Source: Phoenix dactylifera
Taxonomy: Eukaryota > Streptophyta > Magnoliopsida > Arecales > Arecaceae
Length of the DNA: 64,000 nucleotides
Direction: 5' to 3'
Assembly: GCF_009389715.1 (NCBI RefSeq)
Contig: NC_052399.1
Span: forward strand, 27,103,146-27,167,145
Positions 11,462 through 26,700 of the stretch are shown piece by piece (the stretch's first letter is position 1; each line of letters begins with the position of its first letter). Below the pieces are notes generated by a model. That model was not told the origin of the DNA, made no database searches, and saw only the letters and a list, made by a program, of their open reading frames with translations. The position numbers and the translations under genes were made by a program.

Positions 11462-11880
11462 TAGAGTTGTCAATTGATGCAACCAGCTTCACTTGGTTCA
11501 GAATTTTTTGAGCCAAGTTGCGATCCGGTCTAAGGCTTGAAATTCAATCTACCTTTTTTTTTTTTCAAAAAAAATCGATTCAATATAGCTTGATGATTTT
11601 ATGTCAATAGGGTTCTTTTATAATTATTTTTTGGATCTAATTAAGGGTTGCTCACTATTTGATTATTAGCTTCTAATGGATCATTGTTTTTTGTTTGAAT
11701 TGAGCTTGATTCAAGCTTGAAATGGTCTTACTTTGATTACGACGGTTTGAATAGAAATTAGACTAGAAATTTTAGCTTTGTTTGGATCTAGGCTTGATTA
11801 AATAACAAATAATCTAAGCATGATACTGAATTTTTTAGCTTCATCAAACTCCATCAAGCTCAACAAAATTTGTTATCTCC
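11462..11880. mobile_element. Possible decayed hAT-type MITE (CTTGA/TCAAG words)
   Basis: It starts TAGAGTTGTCAATTGATGC, resembling hAT ends of the TAGGGGTGTCAA type, and is filled with AAGCTTGA/TCAAGC words. The right end near 11875 is only loosely inverted and no target duplication is seen. Confidence 0.3.
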
Positions 11881-14548
11881 ATCATCTAGTAGGTCGCCCT
11901 AACAAAATTGGACAAGGGTAACAATAAAAGATTGGAGCGAACTTGATTTGGCCGTCTTGATAGTTGACGTTGATAATCCTCGTCCTAATCCGAGGGTAAT
12001 AGTAAAAGGCTTATTATGCAATTGATTTGGCACGGTGGTTTGTTTTCACGCCTTTTAAAGTACTTCTCAATTGTGCTCATACTATCATTATTTTTTATTT
12101 TTTTTAAAAAAAATTCATAGTTAACTCAAAATGTGAATTTGTATATCCAAACCATAATATAAAGAAATAAGACCAATCATATAATAAAAAACAGTTTCCA
12201 TGGATCACCCTCACAATTCTAGGTTAGCATCTATAGGGGATAGGCACATCAAATTGATAAACCCAAAAATATTCAGAAATTAAGTCAGTGGTTCCTTTTA
12301 TATACTTTTCATATTATGTATTGGTTAGCATTATCTCTCTAATATGGCATACAATGCGAATTGGGGATCATTTTGACAGTTCTAATGGTAGTGTGAGGCT
12401 ATTGCATTTGGGTGGAAGATAATTGGGATCAGAAGTATGAAATATCCCTTTCATCTATTCTTTCTTTGGTTGGTTCATGCTAACTTCAGAGATTTAGCCA
12501 TAATTCGGACTTTTCTATAATAAAACTTTGCTCACAAAGATTTGTTTTTGCAATATAATGAAGACTATGATGTCATTAAATTTGTATGAAAAATACAATT
12601 TATAATGCATAATTGATTAAAGCAAGAACTTGAAAAATATATAAGCTATTATTGATCAGAGTTCTCGATTGTAGACTTCATGAAGACTACTATTCTTGGT
12701 TAAAATTCAACATATCCTTGTATCAAAACCTCATTGAGACATTGTTGACATGTCATGATATAAAAAAAAACATGAGATAAGCTTGTGGTAGAAGTGATTT
12801 TCAGGCTATCTAACCGTTACATAATGTAAACCACCTATATTTAATATTAAATCGGATTATAGAATCATTCCTCAAAACAAACACGAGGGCTGGACTGACA
12901 AAGTACATACATCTAGTGCGACTCCCACCAACCTGTCATCCTTTTTTTTTTCCCAATTACGCAATATCATTTATTTTTTTCCCAGGACTCTTAAGTCATA
13001 CGTTCATACATGTTTGTATCTATTTATTGGATATGTGCTTTGCAACCATTTAAAGAACAAGTGAATTGCTGCTAAATAGCTATAATTTCAACTGGTTGAA
13101 GAAAATATGCAACTAAGTGATTAGGGAATATATCAGCCTTGAGAATATTACCAAGAAAACATAAAAGAATACATTGATATGCAATGTTAGTAAATAATCC
13201 ATGAATGTTTCCAACATTGTAAGCTAGAAGAACTAAAATAAAAGTCTTGGATAACTATTTTGAGCTAAAACACCAGAATAAGGTACTATACAAATAGTTG
13301 AATTCTTAAAAGAAAGAGTAGCATGAAAGATTAACAAAATTAAACTAGAAGAGGCATAGAAATATAGCAGAATGAAGCCTGTATATCAGATGTAGATGGG
13401 ATTAAGTTAGAATAAACACACATCTCATTTCTTATTAATTTCTTATTTTTTATTTAAAAATGCAAAAGAAAGTTGTGATGTACATATTTCTTTCAAGCCA
13501 AGCATGGGAATAACTTGGCATCATCACTCTTATTGATATTTAATATTTGCCTTTTTGAATATAGTGTAGATTCAAAAATTGTTGGATTGGAACATATATG
13601 TTCTTCAAGTGCATATCCATCATTAGTTGCTAACTTTGTTCTATGAACATAACGGAGATCTAGTAGTTCCTGAAGGGCTACTATCTATTTTTCAACCTAT
13701 TAAAAAAAATATTAGGGTTTATCACATGTGATCATGCCAAAAATATATTAGAAATTCTTTTTCCTTCATTGGAAATTTGGAATATGTAACTTATAATCTA
13801 TGTGAATCAACATGTTTTTCACATGCATCCCATCAGTATTTACCAAAGTTGATATTCAATCAGTCTGATGACTAAAGAAATCAGAACTTAGTGGTTATTT
13901 TAAGAAAACATCAAAGCATGTTTCGCCTTATTTATAAGGGAAAATCCTGAGGGATTTTTTCTTTCAAAGAACTAGAATGGGAGCAAGCCCAACCAAATTC
14001 TAAAGGGACCCTTTTGCAACATGATTAGCTGATCAGTTCTTTTCCTCCGACACATGCCGCGGACATGCTTGATCATCTATATCTGTTTTGTTGCTAATCT
14101 ACAGCATAAAACAATTGTTTTGAGGGCACATGACAAACAGAATGTTCGCCAGAACCAAAGTGCTTCCCTGCAAATATTTTTCTTTGGGATTCTTTCACCA
14201 ATTACTCCAGTGATACAAATCCATAGCTCCTGAAAATACAACAACAGCTAGACATTTTAAACTATGCTATGAACATGCTTATGATAATACTAAATATAAA
14301 TCCTCCCATGTTTGCATACTCCTCGGTTCAAAACTTCGTGATCATATTTCTTCTAGAATACTGAAATGTGACACCCAAAGTAATTTGGTGCACTGACCAA
14401 CAATAGGCATTAGTTGCAATGGAAGATATTAGCTAGCAATCATCTGCATCGTTATCTTATACAATCATCTTGGATATATCGGCAGCTTGATAAAACAACA
14501 AGAATACAAAACAAAATTTTATAATTGGGTGGAACCCATCCATGGAGA
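11881..14548. other. Intergenic DNA, ending in the probable 3' UTR of the MTP gene
   Basis: No exon or RNA gene is supported. The last few hundred bases before 14549 probably contain the 3' UTR and polyadenylation region of the minus-strand transporter gene. Confidence 0.4.
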
Positions 14549-14728
14549 TCAAGGGTCACTGTTGGGGATTCTGCTAAGAATTGAATGTTCTGGCTTATGA
14601 TCGCATTCAAAATCAAGATGCACAAATGCCCGTTCAACTTCTGGAAGTTCCTCAATCTTTATCTGCAGTGATTCCCCAATGGTATGTGCCTCTTTCAGAG
14701 GCAGATTCTCCGGTAGTTCGATATCAAC
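14549..14728 (-). CDS. MTP9: MTP exon 7 (residues 347-405 and stop)
   Basis: It encodes the end of the C-terminal domain, [19 protein letters not shown] through [15 protein letters not shown] to the stop after NSDP. The acceptor is GATACAG. Confidence 0.94.
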   Translation of the reverse strand, partial: VDIELPENLPLKEAHTIGESLQIKIEELPEVERAFVHLDFECDHKPEHSILSRIPNSDP

Positions 14729-17700
14729 CTGTATCAAAAATTGAATTTGGGTTCATTACTTTGGACCGATATACGAAAATGATATGAGGGACAAGATGAA
14801 ATTACTTCATTTTATATCAAATTGAAGATAGTCATAACAAAGCAAAAGAAGCAAGGACAATTGCTTGTCATGGTGGTTGAAACCAATAAAGTGCCATCAT
14901 ATGTTGAAAAAAATACCATACATGGAAATGCCAGACACCAATGAAGCAAATTGAACTATCCTCAGCTCAATATAGAAGCATTTTCTTCTTGTGGATTTAA
15001 TGCAGCCATACTTGCTTTTTTAGCAACATAGTTTTTGACTCACTATTTACTAAAAATCCAGAATATTTCTACAAAAATCCTTTTCTATTGGCCTTTAAAA
15101 AATTTGATAATGCTAAAATCTCTTGTTGCTCTGCAACCAGACATATATAAGTATTCCAATATTCAAAAGAAGTATGGTAGTATGCTGATCCAAGAGGATC
15201 TCCAGATCCATTGTACACCACTCGAGCCACTCCAGATAGGTTTGGATGGGATTTTGGAGTAAGATCCACCACATCCCGAACTCGACTATAAACTGCAGCT
15301 TCTAGGGGCTATAAATTTCTCATACGTTGTCCATTTTCAGTGTGTGTCGGGTGCTAAAACCCTTGAGGAGCAATATATGAGTGCAATGACCATGGTCAGT
15401 GGAACCGTCTCGAGCCACCCGATTCGGGGCGTCCCGAGCTGTACCGGCAGCCGACCGGGACGGTTCCGGCAACGGAAACGAGAACCGGCGATGGAGGGGA
15501 AGAAGGAAAAAAAGGAAAGAGAGAGAGAGAGAGAGAGCGGGGGGGGGGGGAGGGAGAGAAACGAAGAGAGAGGAAGGTACAGGTCGGCTGCCGGAGGCCA
15601 GGGAGCCGCCACGCGGAGGAGACGGAGGCTAGGGAGCCACCACAGAGGAGGAGCTCCGGTCCCTTGTTTCATTCGAAATAGGGGTCCGAAGGGGCCCCTT
15701 TTTTGAAAAATTTTAAATGAAAGTCGGCAAACCCATTGCTAAATCAAATGAAGTTGGCAATTGGTTTGCCGACTTTCACTTAAAACTTTCAAAAATAAAA
15801 GGGGCGCTTCCCAGGCCCCTGTTTCTAATGAAACAAGGGACTAGAGGCGGAGCCCCTCTTCCGCCTCCTCCGCGACAGCTCCCCAGCCTCCTCGGCCTCC
15901 GCCTCCTCCACACGGCGGCTTCCCAGCCCTCCGCCGACCCTCCTCGGCCTCTACCTTCTCTCTCTTTTTTCTTCTCTCCCGTTCTCCCTCTTCCCCCAAC
16001 TCTTCTAATGTGTCGGTACATGGCACGGTCCGGGCCCAACATGGCATGGCACAGGGCCATACCGACCCGTGCCGTCGGGCAACCAGTCTGAGGCCCGGTA
16101 ATGGCACAACAGTCCTTGGCAATAACCCTCAAAAGGTTTGTTCACCTAGGTAACATGGGGCTACAATGAACTTAGCATAGAGATAAATTCATGTTACCAT
16201 ATCCAAATTTGGTAACCTAATCCAATATGTCCATTATTTATCTTTTATTCCTATAGAAAGCTAGATTCTTCGTCAAGCATATCTTTTTCCAGCATGTTTT
16301 TAACCGTGTCTGTACCTTCTGTTTTGGGCTCTCTCCTACTTTCCTACACAGTTAGGGCCACTCCCTTTTAGAACCACATTTTCACTGCACATTCCTGTGC
16401 CATCCTGTTCGTTTTTCATCTCCTTATGCTCTGTTAATGAAACTCCAGTAATGCATGATAAATCTCATTTCTATTCTTCTCAATCCTATGTCTACACCTC
16501 ATTTGCATCATTATTCTCATTTCTTGGACGTTCATATTGAATGCTTGGACCTCTCATTTTTCAAGCTTATTACCATAACATAGACTTGACAGAAGTAGCA
16601 ACACTCTGTCAAGTCCCAAAGACGTGCCACCATCCTAATATACCCCACAAGCATATTTTGCAGCAAACCTCCCAATTTCAATTCTACTAGATATGATTGC
16701 CCATGCCCGTATTCCTTGGTGTGACAGATCTAAAACGGTAAATTTATCTTAAACTCTTATAGACACTCATAAATTGACAATCATTGAACATACGACTAAT
16801 GCAGGTTACCCATAGATATTGCATGGTTGGAGCTTCCTGTGCAATTAACTTAGCAACTGTTTCTTTGTACACTAACTATCCCTGAACAACTTTGTAAAAT
16901 TGTCAAATAAATTAGGTGTGTATTTTTTTGAATTCAATGATATGTGGCAGAAGTCAATATAGCGTGATCAATGATCGCAGCATGATTATTATTTTATAAG
17001 TGCATGTTTAGAAGAAATCAAAAGTATTGCAACAATTAGATGTATTTATTATCTAACAGGGTATTGTGCACAGAGAGATGACTGAAAGTTCAATGGGTAG
17101 TGATTTACAGTTTAATCACATAATCTGCAAATTGCTGCAATATATTTTGTGGGAGGTTCTTTGAATGGAAAACCTATATATTGCAGATGAACAATCTTTC
17201 TTGAATAATTAACAAATGGAGAAAAAGAAAATGGCATCTCTACACAGAAAAAGACTGTCATCAAACAATTTTCATAACATAATACTAACCTCCACGAAGT
17301 AAAGTACTCCAAAGGTGTAAGCTCGCACTGTGTCAACACGCTTAATTTCAGAATTATGCCTAATAACAAGATAAGTCAATTTCTGCAACATTTCAGGAGG
17401 AGCTGATTGACCCACCAGTGAAACTGCACAAACAAGCACAATGCTACCACAGTCAAAGAAATGCTTGATAGATGAGAAAATGTGAAAATTTTCAATTATA
17501 GATCTTGAATACTGAGTGAAGGTTAATAGCTATCATAAAACTGGCATTATGTCAAGCAATCAAAAAAAAAAAAGAGATCTCCTCATTTCTGCTAATCATA
17601 GAGCATAACATGAATCTTCCTTTTAACTTGATATCATAAGGAGCACAACAACTTTTAAAAAAAGTTATACATAAATTCGTAATAAGCAATCATAGTCAAC

Positions 17701-20700
17701 AAAAAAAAAAACTATACTATCTCTAATGGACCATACAATATTCTGAAATTCTAATGGATCGTGATATGATTGAAAATGGAGACCACAAATAAATGCGATA
17801 CAGCTTGTCCTTTAAGATCTTCACATAAAGGTGCCCCTAAAATTGCCTAAAAAGCAAACAACTCTCTGGTGTAAAACTTTCAAACCTAACAGAGACGAAA
17901 GGAATGGTAGGATGGTAAACTCCACAATGTCACTAAATTGGGCAGAAGTTAGCCCCTTGCGAAGGATTTGACCCAAGATTACTTTAGAACAGCACCATTA
18001 AATATCTAAGTGCTCTTCCGGAAATAAGAAAGGCATCTGAAATTTGATCAATATATGTTTTAAAGTGTTTAAAACAAGAATAATGGTTGGGATTTGCAAA
18101 TTATATACTTTATGATGTACTTTTGCTCACTAGCTATATTGTTAGCATACATTTTGTTCTTGCTTCGACCTGCAAAACAAATGATTTTAGTGCCTCAGCA
18201 ATTTATATGTGATACATTATGACCAATAGTGTTCATCACTGATTTTCACGGGGAAGGATTTAGGACCAATTGCACCCAAAAGCATTCTAGCCTAACTCTC
18301 TCTCTATCTATCTATCTACATATACACACACATATAAAAAACCTTCTCATCATATTCCTGGTATTAAAAAATTCTAAATATTCCAATATCTTTGTAATAA
18401 CCCAAGACCTCATCCAAAAAGACTAGCCAAGAATATATTATTTGGGTTCCTTGGTCTTGTATAAATACCCAAGATCTACCTAGTGCATAGTTGATGTGGG
18501 ACTAAACACACGTCGGCACGAATCCACATATACTCTCCCCTTTTAAGCCCTAGCATCCTCCTAGGCTAAAGGTCCAAATCCATTCAAATCCAATCATAAA
18601 TACTACAAATCTAATCACAAACACCACAATCAACCTGTGATTAACCTAAATAGGCTTGTGTTGCAGTGTCCTCCAGTTCACATGGGCCAGATCTGCTCTG
18701 ATATCATTTGTAACAATCCGAAATCTTATCCAAAAAAGCTACCAAGAAGATGTTATTTGAGTTTCTTGACTCTGTATAGTTATCCGAAATCTTCCCAGTG
18801 CATAGCAGATTAAATATACGTCCGCACGAGCCACATTTCATGATGATATTAGTTTCATATCATTCCAATTGTCATAATTGCTATAAAGTTATTGAAATTG
18901 TTAATCTATTTATGTTGTTGTATGCGTGTGCATGGTGATTCTTGCTGAGTTGTTAGCTCATGTCATTTCTTGTTTTTCTTTTCAGAGCCATAGGATGCTC
19001 AAGAGATGTAGAAGGAAAATAAATATCTCTGATACCACTAGATGAAAAAAAAGTATTTGGATTGCTCTTTTTACTACTTAATATTGAAACTATTTTTTTT
19101 TGAAAATGATGAATTATTAGGAAATTTTATTAATCTAGCAGGCCTTCCATATTTCGTAGAGTTATGCCTTGTGGAATGTATGGTCATGTCATGTGCTAGT
19201 CCAAGTGGCACGTTTAGGGTGTGACAGTAATGATATCAGAGCGTACCCAGCCCATGACCCATGTAGGCTAAGGGACTCTATAGCATGATCCCATTTGGGC
19301 TGACCATAGGGTAATCCTAGTGTTTGTGATTAGATTTGTGGTACTTATAATTATATTTGAATGGATTTAGACCTTTAACCTAACAAGAATGACAGGACTT
19401 AAATGGAAGGAGTATGTGAGAACTCATGTGGGCGTGTATTTAATCCCACATCGGCTATACGTTGCGCAGATCTTAAGTACTTATACAGAGCCAATGAACC
19501 CAAATAATACCTTCTAACTAACTTTTTTGGGAGAAGTCTTGCGTTGTTACAACCTTCTCATGATTGGAGATAACCTAAATTTCCTACAAATAGTCCTAAT
19601 GTCACTCAAGCTCATTCAAAAGAATAATGTAAAAAGAAAGAAGCAAACTATCTAACTTCTTTCTCCTAAAGATTCCATTTTATGGACTTCACTATGTGGC
19701 TATTCAACATTAGATATTCTTTGACTTGAAAATCCACCTATGAAAATGTCTTGAAAAACAATCTAAGACCTCTATTGGCAGTCCCATGATCAAAAAGTCC
19801 TTATTGGTACCAAAATTTTTCAATTGATAGCCTACAAGTCATCTTTCAATTTCTTAAACCACAATGATGAACTCTTAGGTCAATGGAACCATCAATATGA
19901 GATCATTTTTTCCCCTCCTGCCATCACCTCCGTCTTTTGGATATTCTACTTTGAATGCAATCTTGGATCAAGATCATAAAGGCATCATCATAAACCAAAG
20001 ACAATCTTTCATATCAAGGGAGAAGCCAAATATACATTAGGTTTCTAAAGACTTTAATCATAACATAAAAACATAAACACAAATTTGTGGTTGTTTTAGT
20101 GAAACTACGCAAATTGGCACATGCATTGCAAGTGTAATTTGTAAGTTAGATAAAGTAAGAAATATCATAAGAAAAAAAAAATACTAATATAAATTCTACA
20201 ACATATATTTTTGTATAAATATTTCATGATATTAATTTATGTTATGATGAGCTATTGTAGATTTAATATTTATCTCACAATCATGATATTTTTGATACTA
20301 CATGCATCACAAGAAGTAAATGTGGAGCATATCATGGTTCTATACAATATTTTTTATCATAGCTTCGAGCACGCCTCAAAAAAAAGTTTACAGCAACTGC
20401 TATATATGTGTTACAACAATAATAATGATGTTAAATACAACCACTAACCTAATAACATTCATGAAATATAATATTTTCTATTAATACAAATAAAATTATA
20501 TACGAAGATAACATTAACTATAAAATTATATAATTTATGTATACTATTCATATCATGCATTGAAAGAAAAATAGGAAAAAAGCAAAATAGAAAGATGACG
20601 ATGACAAGAACAACAATATTGATGTAAACAACTTGTTTCTCTCTTTCTACAACTCTTTCAAAATTTTGCCTATTTATTAGTCATAGGTATAAAAAAGTCA

Positions 20701-23700
20701 GCTAAATCACATAGCAGTAAGTTTGAATTTCTTGATACAAATAGACACTCCAATGTTGTGATGCTACGTATATCAACAATAACCATGTTGGCCTAACAAT
20801 TGACGTCCAACCTCTCCTAAGCATAATTTAGAACAACAAATGTTATAATTGAGATACATATTTCAGAGGCTCATTTTGTATCGTACCTCTACGACACATT
20901 CTTATAATAACAACATTTGATTATCTCCTATCATTGCATAACAGTCATTATTTAATATTATTCATCCTATTATAAAAATACATCACTTAAACTCGAATCT
21001 TAGTGCTATTTCTAAAAATATACATTTTAGAAAGTAAAGTATGGTTATTATATCATGGATTAACAAAGACTATTATAATAATAGGACTACAACGAAATAT
21101 ATTATTTTAGTACCTATTAAAGCATATTACAAAAATTATATTAGAAAAAAAAGAGCATTGCTTGACATCTATTGTGAAGACCCAAGAAAGATACACTAAG
21201 AAGAGGTGGAAATCCAATTTATTTGTGATGACACTAATTCCTGATATTAGTTTATTATGGATCTACAAGAAATTTTGGAAAATAAAAGTCTTCACATGGT
21301 ATTTTGCATGGAGTAGAGATCCAAGTTTTTAAATAACACATTACACTATCACAATGGAACGCGCCCCCCCCCCCCCCACCACACACACACAACACACACA
21401 CACACCAAAGTGATACAGTTGATTGTTATAACAATTATAATGGCCATAATTTCCTTTAAAAGTAGCACTTCAAAGTTAAAACTTTTAGTATGCAATAACA
21501 ATTACAATAATAGTGTTATATTGATATTATAACGGAAAATGATACGCAATAACAGAAAAAGATATGCATTAGCAGTAAAATAACAACATAATTTTTTCTT
21601 TACTTCTCGTTGAATAAAAATTATTATTTTTTGGACCCTACAATCAATTCTAGAGAGAAATTTAATGTGAAAAATTTGAATCTATATTGTTATAACTATG
21701 GTATGTTGAACCGGCCCAAACCGACCGGTTCAGTACGTACTGTATCGGTCTGGGCCCTGACCGGTACGGTTTAGCCGTGGAAATTGGTACAGGGTCTGTA
21801 GATGCCAAACCTAGCTGAAGCCGGAGAAGAAGAAAAGGAGAGAGCGAGTGGGGGAGGGAGGGAGAAGAGGCCTCCGCGGGCCCCCCGGGGAGGGGGGGCA
21901 AGGCTGCGGGGGCACGGCAGAGACTGAGGCCGCAGCTGCGTCCCCTGTTTCGAACCCCTCGGCCTCCGCCGGACCCCACGGCCCTTCGCGGGCAGCGGAG
22001 GCCTCTCCTCCATCCCCTACTCGCTCTCTCCTTTTCTTCTTCTTCCCCGGCTTCGGCTGGGTTTAGCTAACACAAGCCCAGTACCGCTTCCGGTTTCAAA
22101 CAATCCGAACCAGTCCGGTAAGCCGCTGGTACGCCTACCAGTACCGGTTCGACATACCCTGGTTATAACAGAACCCCTCCCCCCCTACACACACACACCT
22201 TAATATTGTTATTAATTGTTATAATGATTATAATGGCTATTATGTGCTTTAAAAAGCAGCATTTCAAACTTTTAGCATGTAATAGTAAATATTTCAAACT
22301 TTTAGTATGTAATTGTTGACACTGTAATAGAAAATAACAAGCAATAGCAGAAAAACAACAATGTTGTCCTTCCCTTCACTTTCCATTGAATAAAGAACAC
22401 TATTTCCTGGACCCTACCATCAATTCAGGAGAAAAATTAAATGTCAACAATTTGAATTTTGAAAAAAATAATTTCTATTAGAGAAGGGTACAAGTGAAAA
22501 TAATGACTATTATTTATATTATAATGGACCATTGTAACGGTAAATAATGTATTATAATAGTTATCATTTTTTTACCCATTATCTTATGTAGATAATATGA
22601 TCATAGGCAGCCAAAACTGTTATAATAGCTGTTATAATAATTATAATACCATTATATAAAACTTTATGGAGAACAAAATAGGGAAAAAATTAGTAACTCA
22701 AAAGGTCACTTAGCAAGTGCGTTGTATCCTCACTGCTCCCTTGAATTGATACCGTGAACTGCGCCACATAATGAAGCACAGTGAATGATGCAAGACAGCT
22801 GAGTGTTTTTTTTTTCTGTGTGTTGCCATAGCAGTTGTCTGAAAAATAAAATAAAATTTAACATCCAGGCAGACCAAATGCTTGGAGGAGGATGAGAGTA
22901 TCAGGAAGGAAATATTCCCTTCCCACCTTTATATATGGGCATAAGAAAAAGAAAGCAGGAATGGAGAGTAAAGCATCTCCAAAGAGTCCTGATCTATCAT
23001 GCTGAGAGAAGAGAGAGGTTTAGTGCATGATATTTTTTCAAAAAAAAGTACTTATCTTATCAATATATTATCCTTTTTTTTCTAAAATTTTTCAATGAAG
23101 TTTATAAGATTTTTTTTTAACTGAAATTTTGCTAAGTTCATCTAGTGTCCGTGTAAAGATTTATGCCGTTTGTCTGTCAGGTCATTAGTATTATTTACTA
23201 TTTGGTCCTTACCTAGTAGATTCAAGGCAATACATATGATGTAAAAAGTGTCAATGGACACACCAAGCTTAGCTGCATTCTTGTAAGTATAGTAGATAGC
23301 TGATTGTCCTAGTCTTTTTTTATTTATAAAAGACGTGACACAACCTCGTAAGGCAAACCAGGCACATCCATTAGTGCACCTTATCTCTTCTTCTCTTTTT
23401 CACTTTTCCTTCTTTACCTCTTTCCCACCTTTTTTTGTTTATGCTACTAAAATTATCATCCATCAAAAGCTCATTCATTGAACTGATTTCTTCTAGATAG
23501 CAGGCATGTTTTGGAAAATTCACTCCCTTCGAGAAGTTTAATATATTGCCAATGTTGAGAGAAGAGATTTGGTAACAAGAGGGCAATGTTTCTCAATAAT
23601 GATTTCAGTTTCTGAGGGAATCCATCGTATACAGCATGAAGTTGAAAGCAAGGCTTCAAAACTGCCAGAACGAGATGGTACAACCAGTATTGTATTGTAC

Positions 23701-26700
23701 TGGCACAAAATCGGCACCAGTTGGGTGCCAGGACAGGAAACAGTTGCACCGGTATGTATCAGCCACACCAATGTGTATCTGCAGTACCATATCAGCTATA
23801 CCGGTCGGTACCAATGATTGTTTTTAAATTTTTTGGAAATTGTCAGTTTCAATACATATTGCCAGTACCGGTAGCATACCGGTGTCGCACTTTCTATGTA
23901 AAAATGATACAAGGTTCGGTACCAATATTTAAAACTTTGATTGAAAGTTTTATATCAGTTAGGGAAAAGAGTTAGGAAAGAAACCTGCATTTTCCCAGAC
24001 AGTTGTAGACCAATTTGATATTGTATACACTGCAAGAATGATGGCCCCAGCAGGATCAATCCACCAATAAAATTTATCACCAAGAACAGCAGCAGCCAAG
24101 CCCACAACATTGGTTACAACATCAAAATAATGATCCTGTATGTCATGAATGTATTCAATTTTTTAGCATGAAATGACTTAATTGACCCACGAAAACCATT
24201 GGACAAAAATAAAAAATGTTTCAACTTAAATTTTACAAGAGTACCTTAGCATAGGCTCGGACAATCTTGTCTCCCGAGCTTCTACAATAAAGCCATAGCA
24301 CAAGCTTTACCACAGTAGCAGTCAGCATGATTGCATATAACCAAATGAGTTGTGTCGAGGACATATTTTCTGGAGGCTCATCAGCTATCAATTGTTCAAG
24401 GGCTTGAATTAGAACCTGAAAGCCTGACAAGACAAGAATACCAGTTTAGTTATTTAATGTTGCTTTGGTCTCAAAGATAGCCATTGTCAGCCAGGGAATC
24501 ATCATGTCAGGATCCATATTGTGCTTAAGGTCAAGGGAAAACATACTGTCTGCGACATTTAGAGACTATCTGCAAACGAAACAATCAATTTACATTGTTG
24601 ATTTCAAGGTTGTTCATCATTTTAGTCAAGAAAAAAATTCTTGTATAACATCAATCATGTAGGTATTTATGAGCATGATGTTGTACGTGCATGTACATAA
24701 ACTGCCTTTGTGTGTAGGCCAGCTTGTTCAAGGGATTGGAATTACCACGAGAGGATTACAAATCTTAGGGTTTTTCCTCTAGCTAGCTTACATGTACAAA
24801 TTCCAAACATGGAAATAAAACTTATTCCTGCTAAAGCATTAGAATAATTGCTGATTATACATTATATTCAGGTTCTAGGTGGAGCATCATCACCTTGATG
24901 ATTTGAAAGATTGTAGGGCTTGCTTCAGTTGCAACCAAAGTTTACTATTACCACATCCCATATCGATATGATCCTATTATTGTTGGTACGCCCAGCATAG
25001 AAAGTGATTTTGCGTACCAACACTCGATATGCCTCTTGTATCTTATATCAGTTTGGTGCCGGTATGATATGGCATAGTCAATATGCATTGGTACCAATTA
25101 GTACAGCAAACCACAGTTGCAACCAATACTCAGACAAAACAACTCCTCTAGCAACAAGGTTTTTTCTTTGCAGGCAAGCTTGAACTCATGTTGATTTACT
25201 AGGAGTTGTAAGGGTCAGTATGAGCCAACAGAGGGTCATGCAAGGTTTGGAGGTGTACTAGGGATCATGGAATGCGGAACCATCCCAAACCGGACGGTTC
25301 CGCCCGTTCCAAGCCGTACTGGTGGCTAACTGGTACGGTTTCGGCTTTGAAAACGGCTCGCTGCCGGAGTTGGAGAAGAAGAAAAGAAAGAGAGCGAGCA
25401 GGGAAGGGAGAAGGAGCGGCGAAGGATGCCAGCCGAGGGCCGACGGAGGCTGCGGGAGGGCCCTCCCCCGCACAACCGGTACGGTGCTTGATACCGGCAC
25501 AATAGACCTTGCTAGAGATGCCCTCTACCAACATCTGTTTGGTACCATACATGCTATTTAGTATAGGATTGATGGAAACCGGACAGTACAGGGCCTTATA
25601 GCAATGCAGTCCTTGGAATTTAGCTTGGCTTACATGTTTTTGAGCATTGTGTTTAACCCTTTTCTCCAAACAACATAATTTTGGTTCATCTATTGTAGTT
25701 TCTCATTCCTTGGTTTGATTCATCAAATCATCACCCTTTTGTTTCAGACTCACTAGATGTCATAGGTTGCATTGTGTTAGTGTTTAGCAACTCTTTCATG
25801 TAGGACAGTTTTTGAAACGAGGAATCTTTTCTAATAAAATATTTTGGACACTAGTAAGTTAACATCTTTTATGAATGAAATAGGATGCATAATTACCAGT
25901 TAGATTTCAACCGAAACAAATTGTTCCATTCAACTCATCTTAAACCAAGGCAATGCATGTTGCGTGGTAGATCCAAAAAAACCATGGGGTTAGATTCTCT
26001 GATATTTAGGATAAGCATTTTAACATAATCACCTTTGAGAGGCTTCAATGGCTCTTTTTAGGAATTATATGGCTCAAACCTTAGTTGGTTTTCAGTGCAA
26101 GAAAAATAAGATTTCTTCACACAGATTTCTCATTTTTAAGCAACCCATGTTGAACTATTTCTTATTTTTTTAAAAAATGATATATCATAATGATGCAATG
26201 ATTCGATGAATTGCTTCTTTTTTCATAGGGAAAAGAAAACTAAAGGTGAAAAAAGAGGCATGTGGAATGCTGAGATGCATAATATGCATTTATTGAGGAC
26301 CAACCATCTATAATACAATTTTCTTGAATGCAATGTTGCAGAAATATTGATTTTTCCCAAGGTCATTATACATTATTATTCCATATGCAATCAGTAATTG
26401 TCACTGCAAACTTCTGAAGGGCTCTTTTTTTATCTGAACTATAAACTTACTAAGGAGACTATTTTAAAGTAGAAATATGTTTATGAAGATAGCATAAACA
26501 TACAGGGCATACCATCTTAAAAAAACAGGATGATAGAGTTCACAGATATGATCTTAAATAAAATTTCATTAAAGCAACAGCAACCATCTAACCAGGAAAA
26601 TGCCTCAATGAGTAGATCTGCCTTAATGCCTAAAGATAGTATGTTCGAGACTGCCCCACAATTTCAAAATCATATCCTCTTTCAATAATGTAGCAATTTT

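Noticed and set aside
11267..11464. 65-codon plus-strand frame starting MGKKHARREKGND
   Set aside because: It overlaps the minus-strand promoter and leader of the snoRNA unit and matches no family I know.
18840..19226. Possible 5' LTR for the plus-strand TRIM copy
   Set aside because: It ends GTGTGACA before a primer site as an LTR would, but it does not match the 137-bp LTR at 19415-19551.
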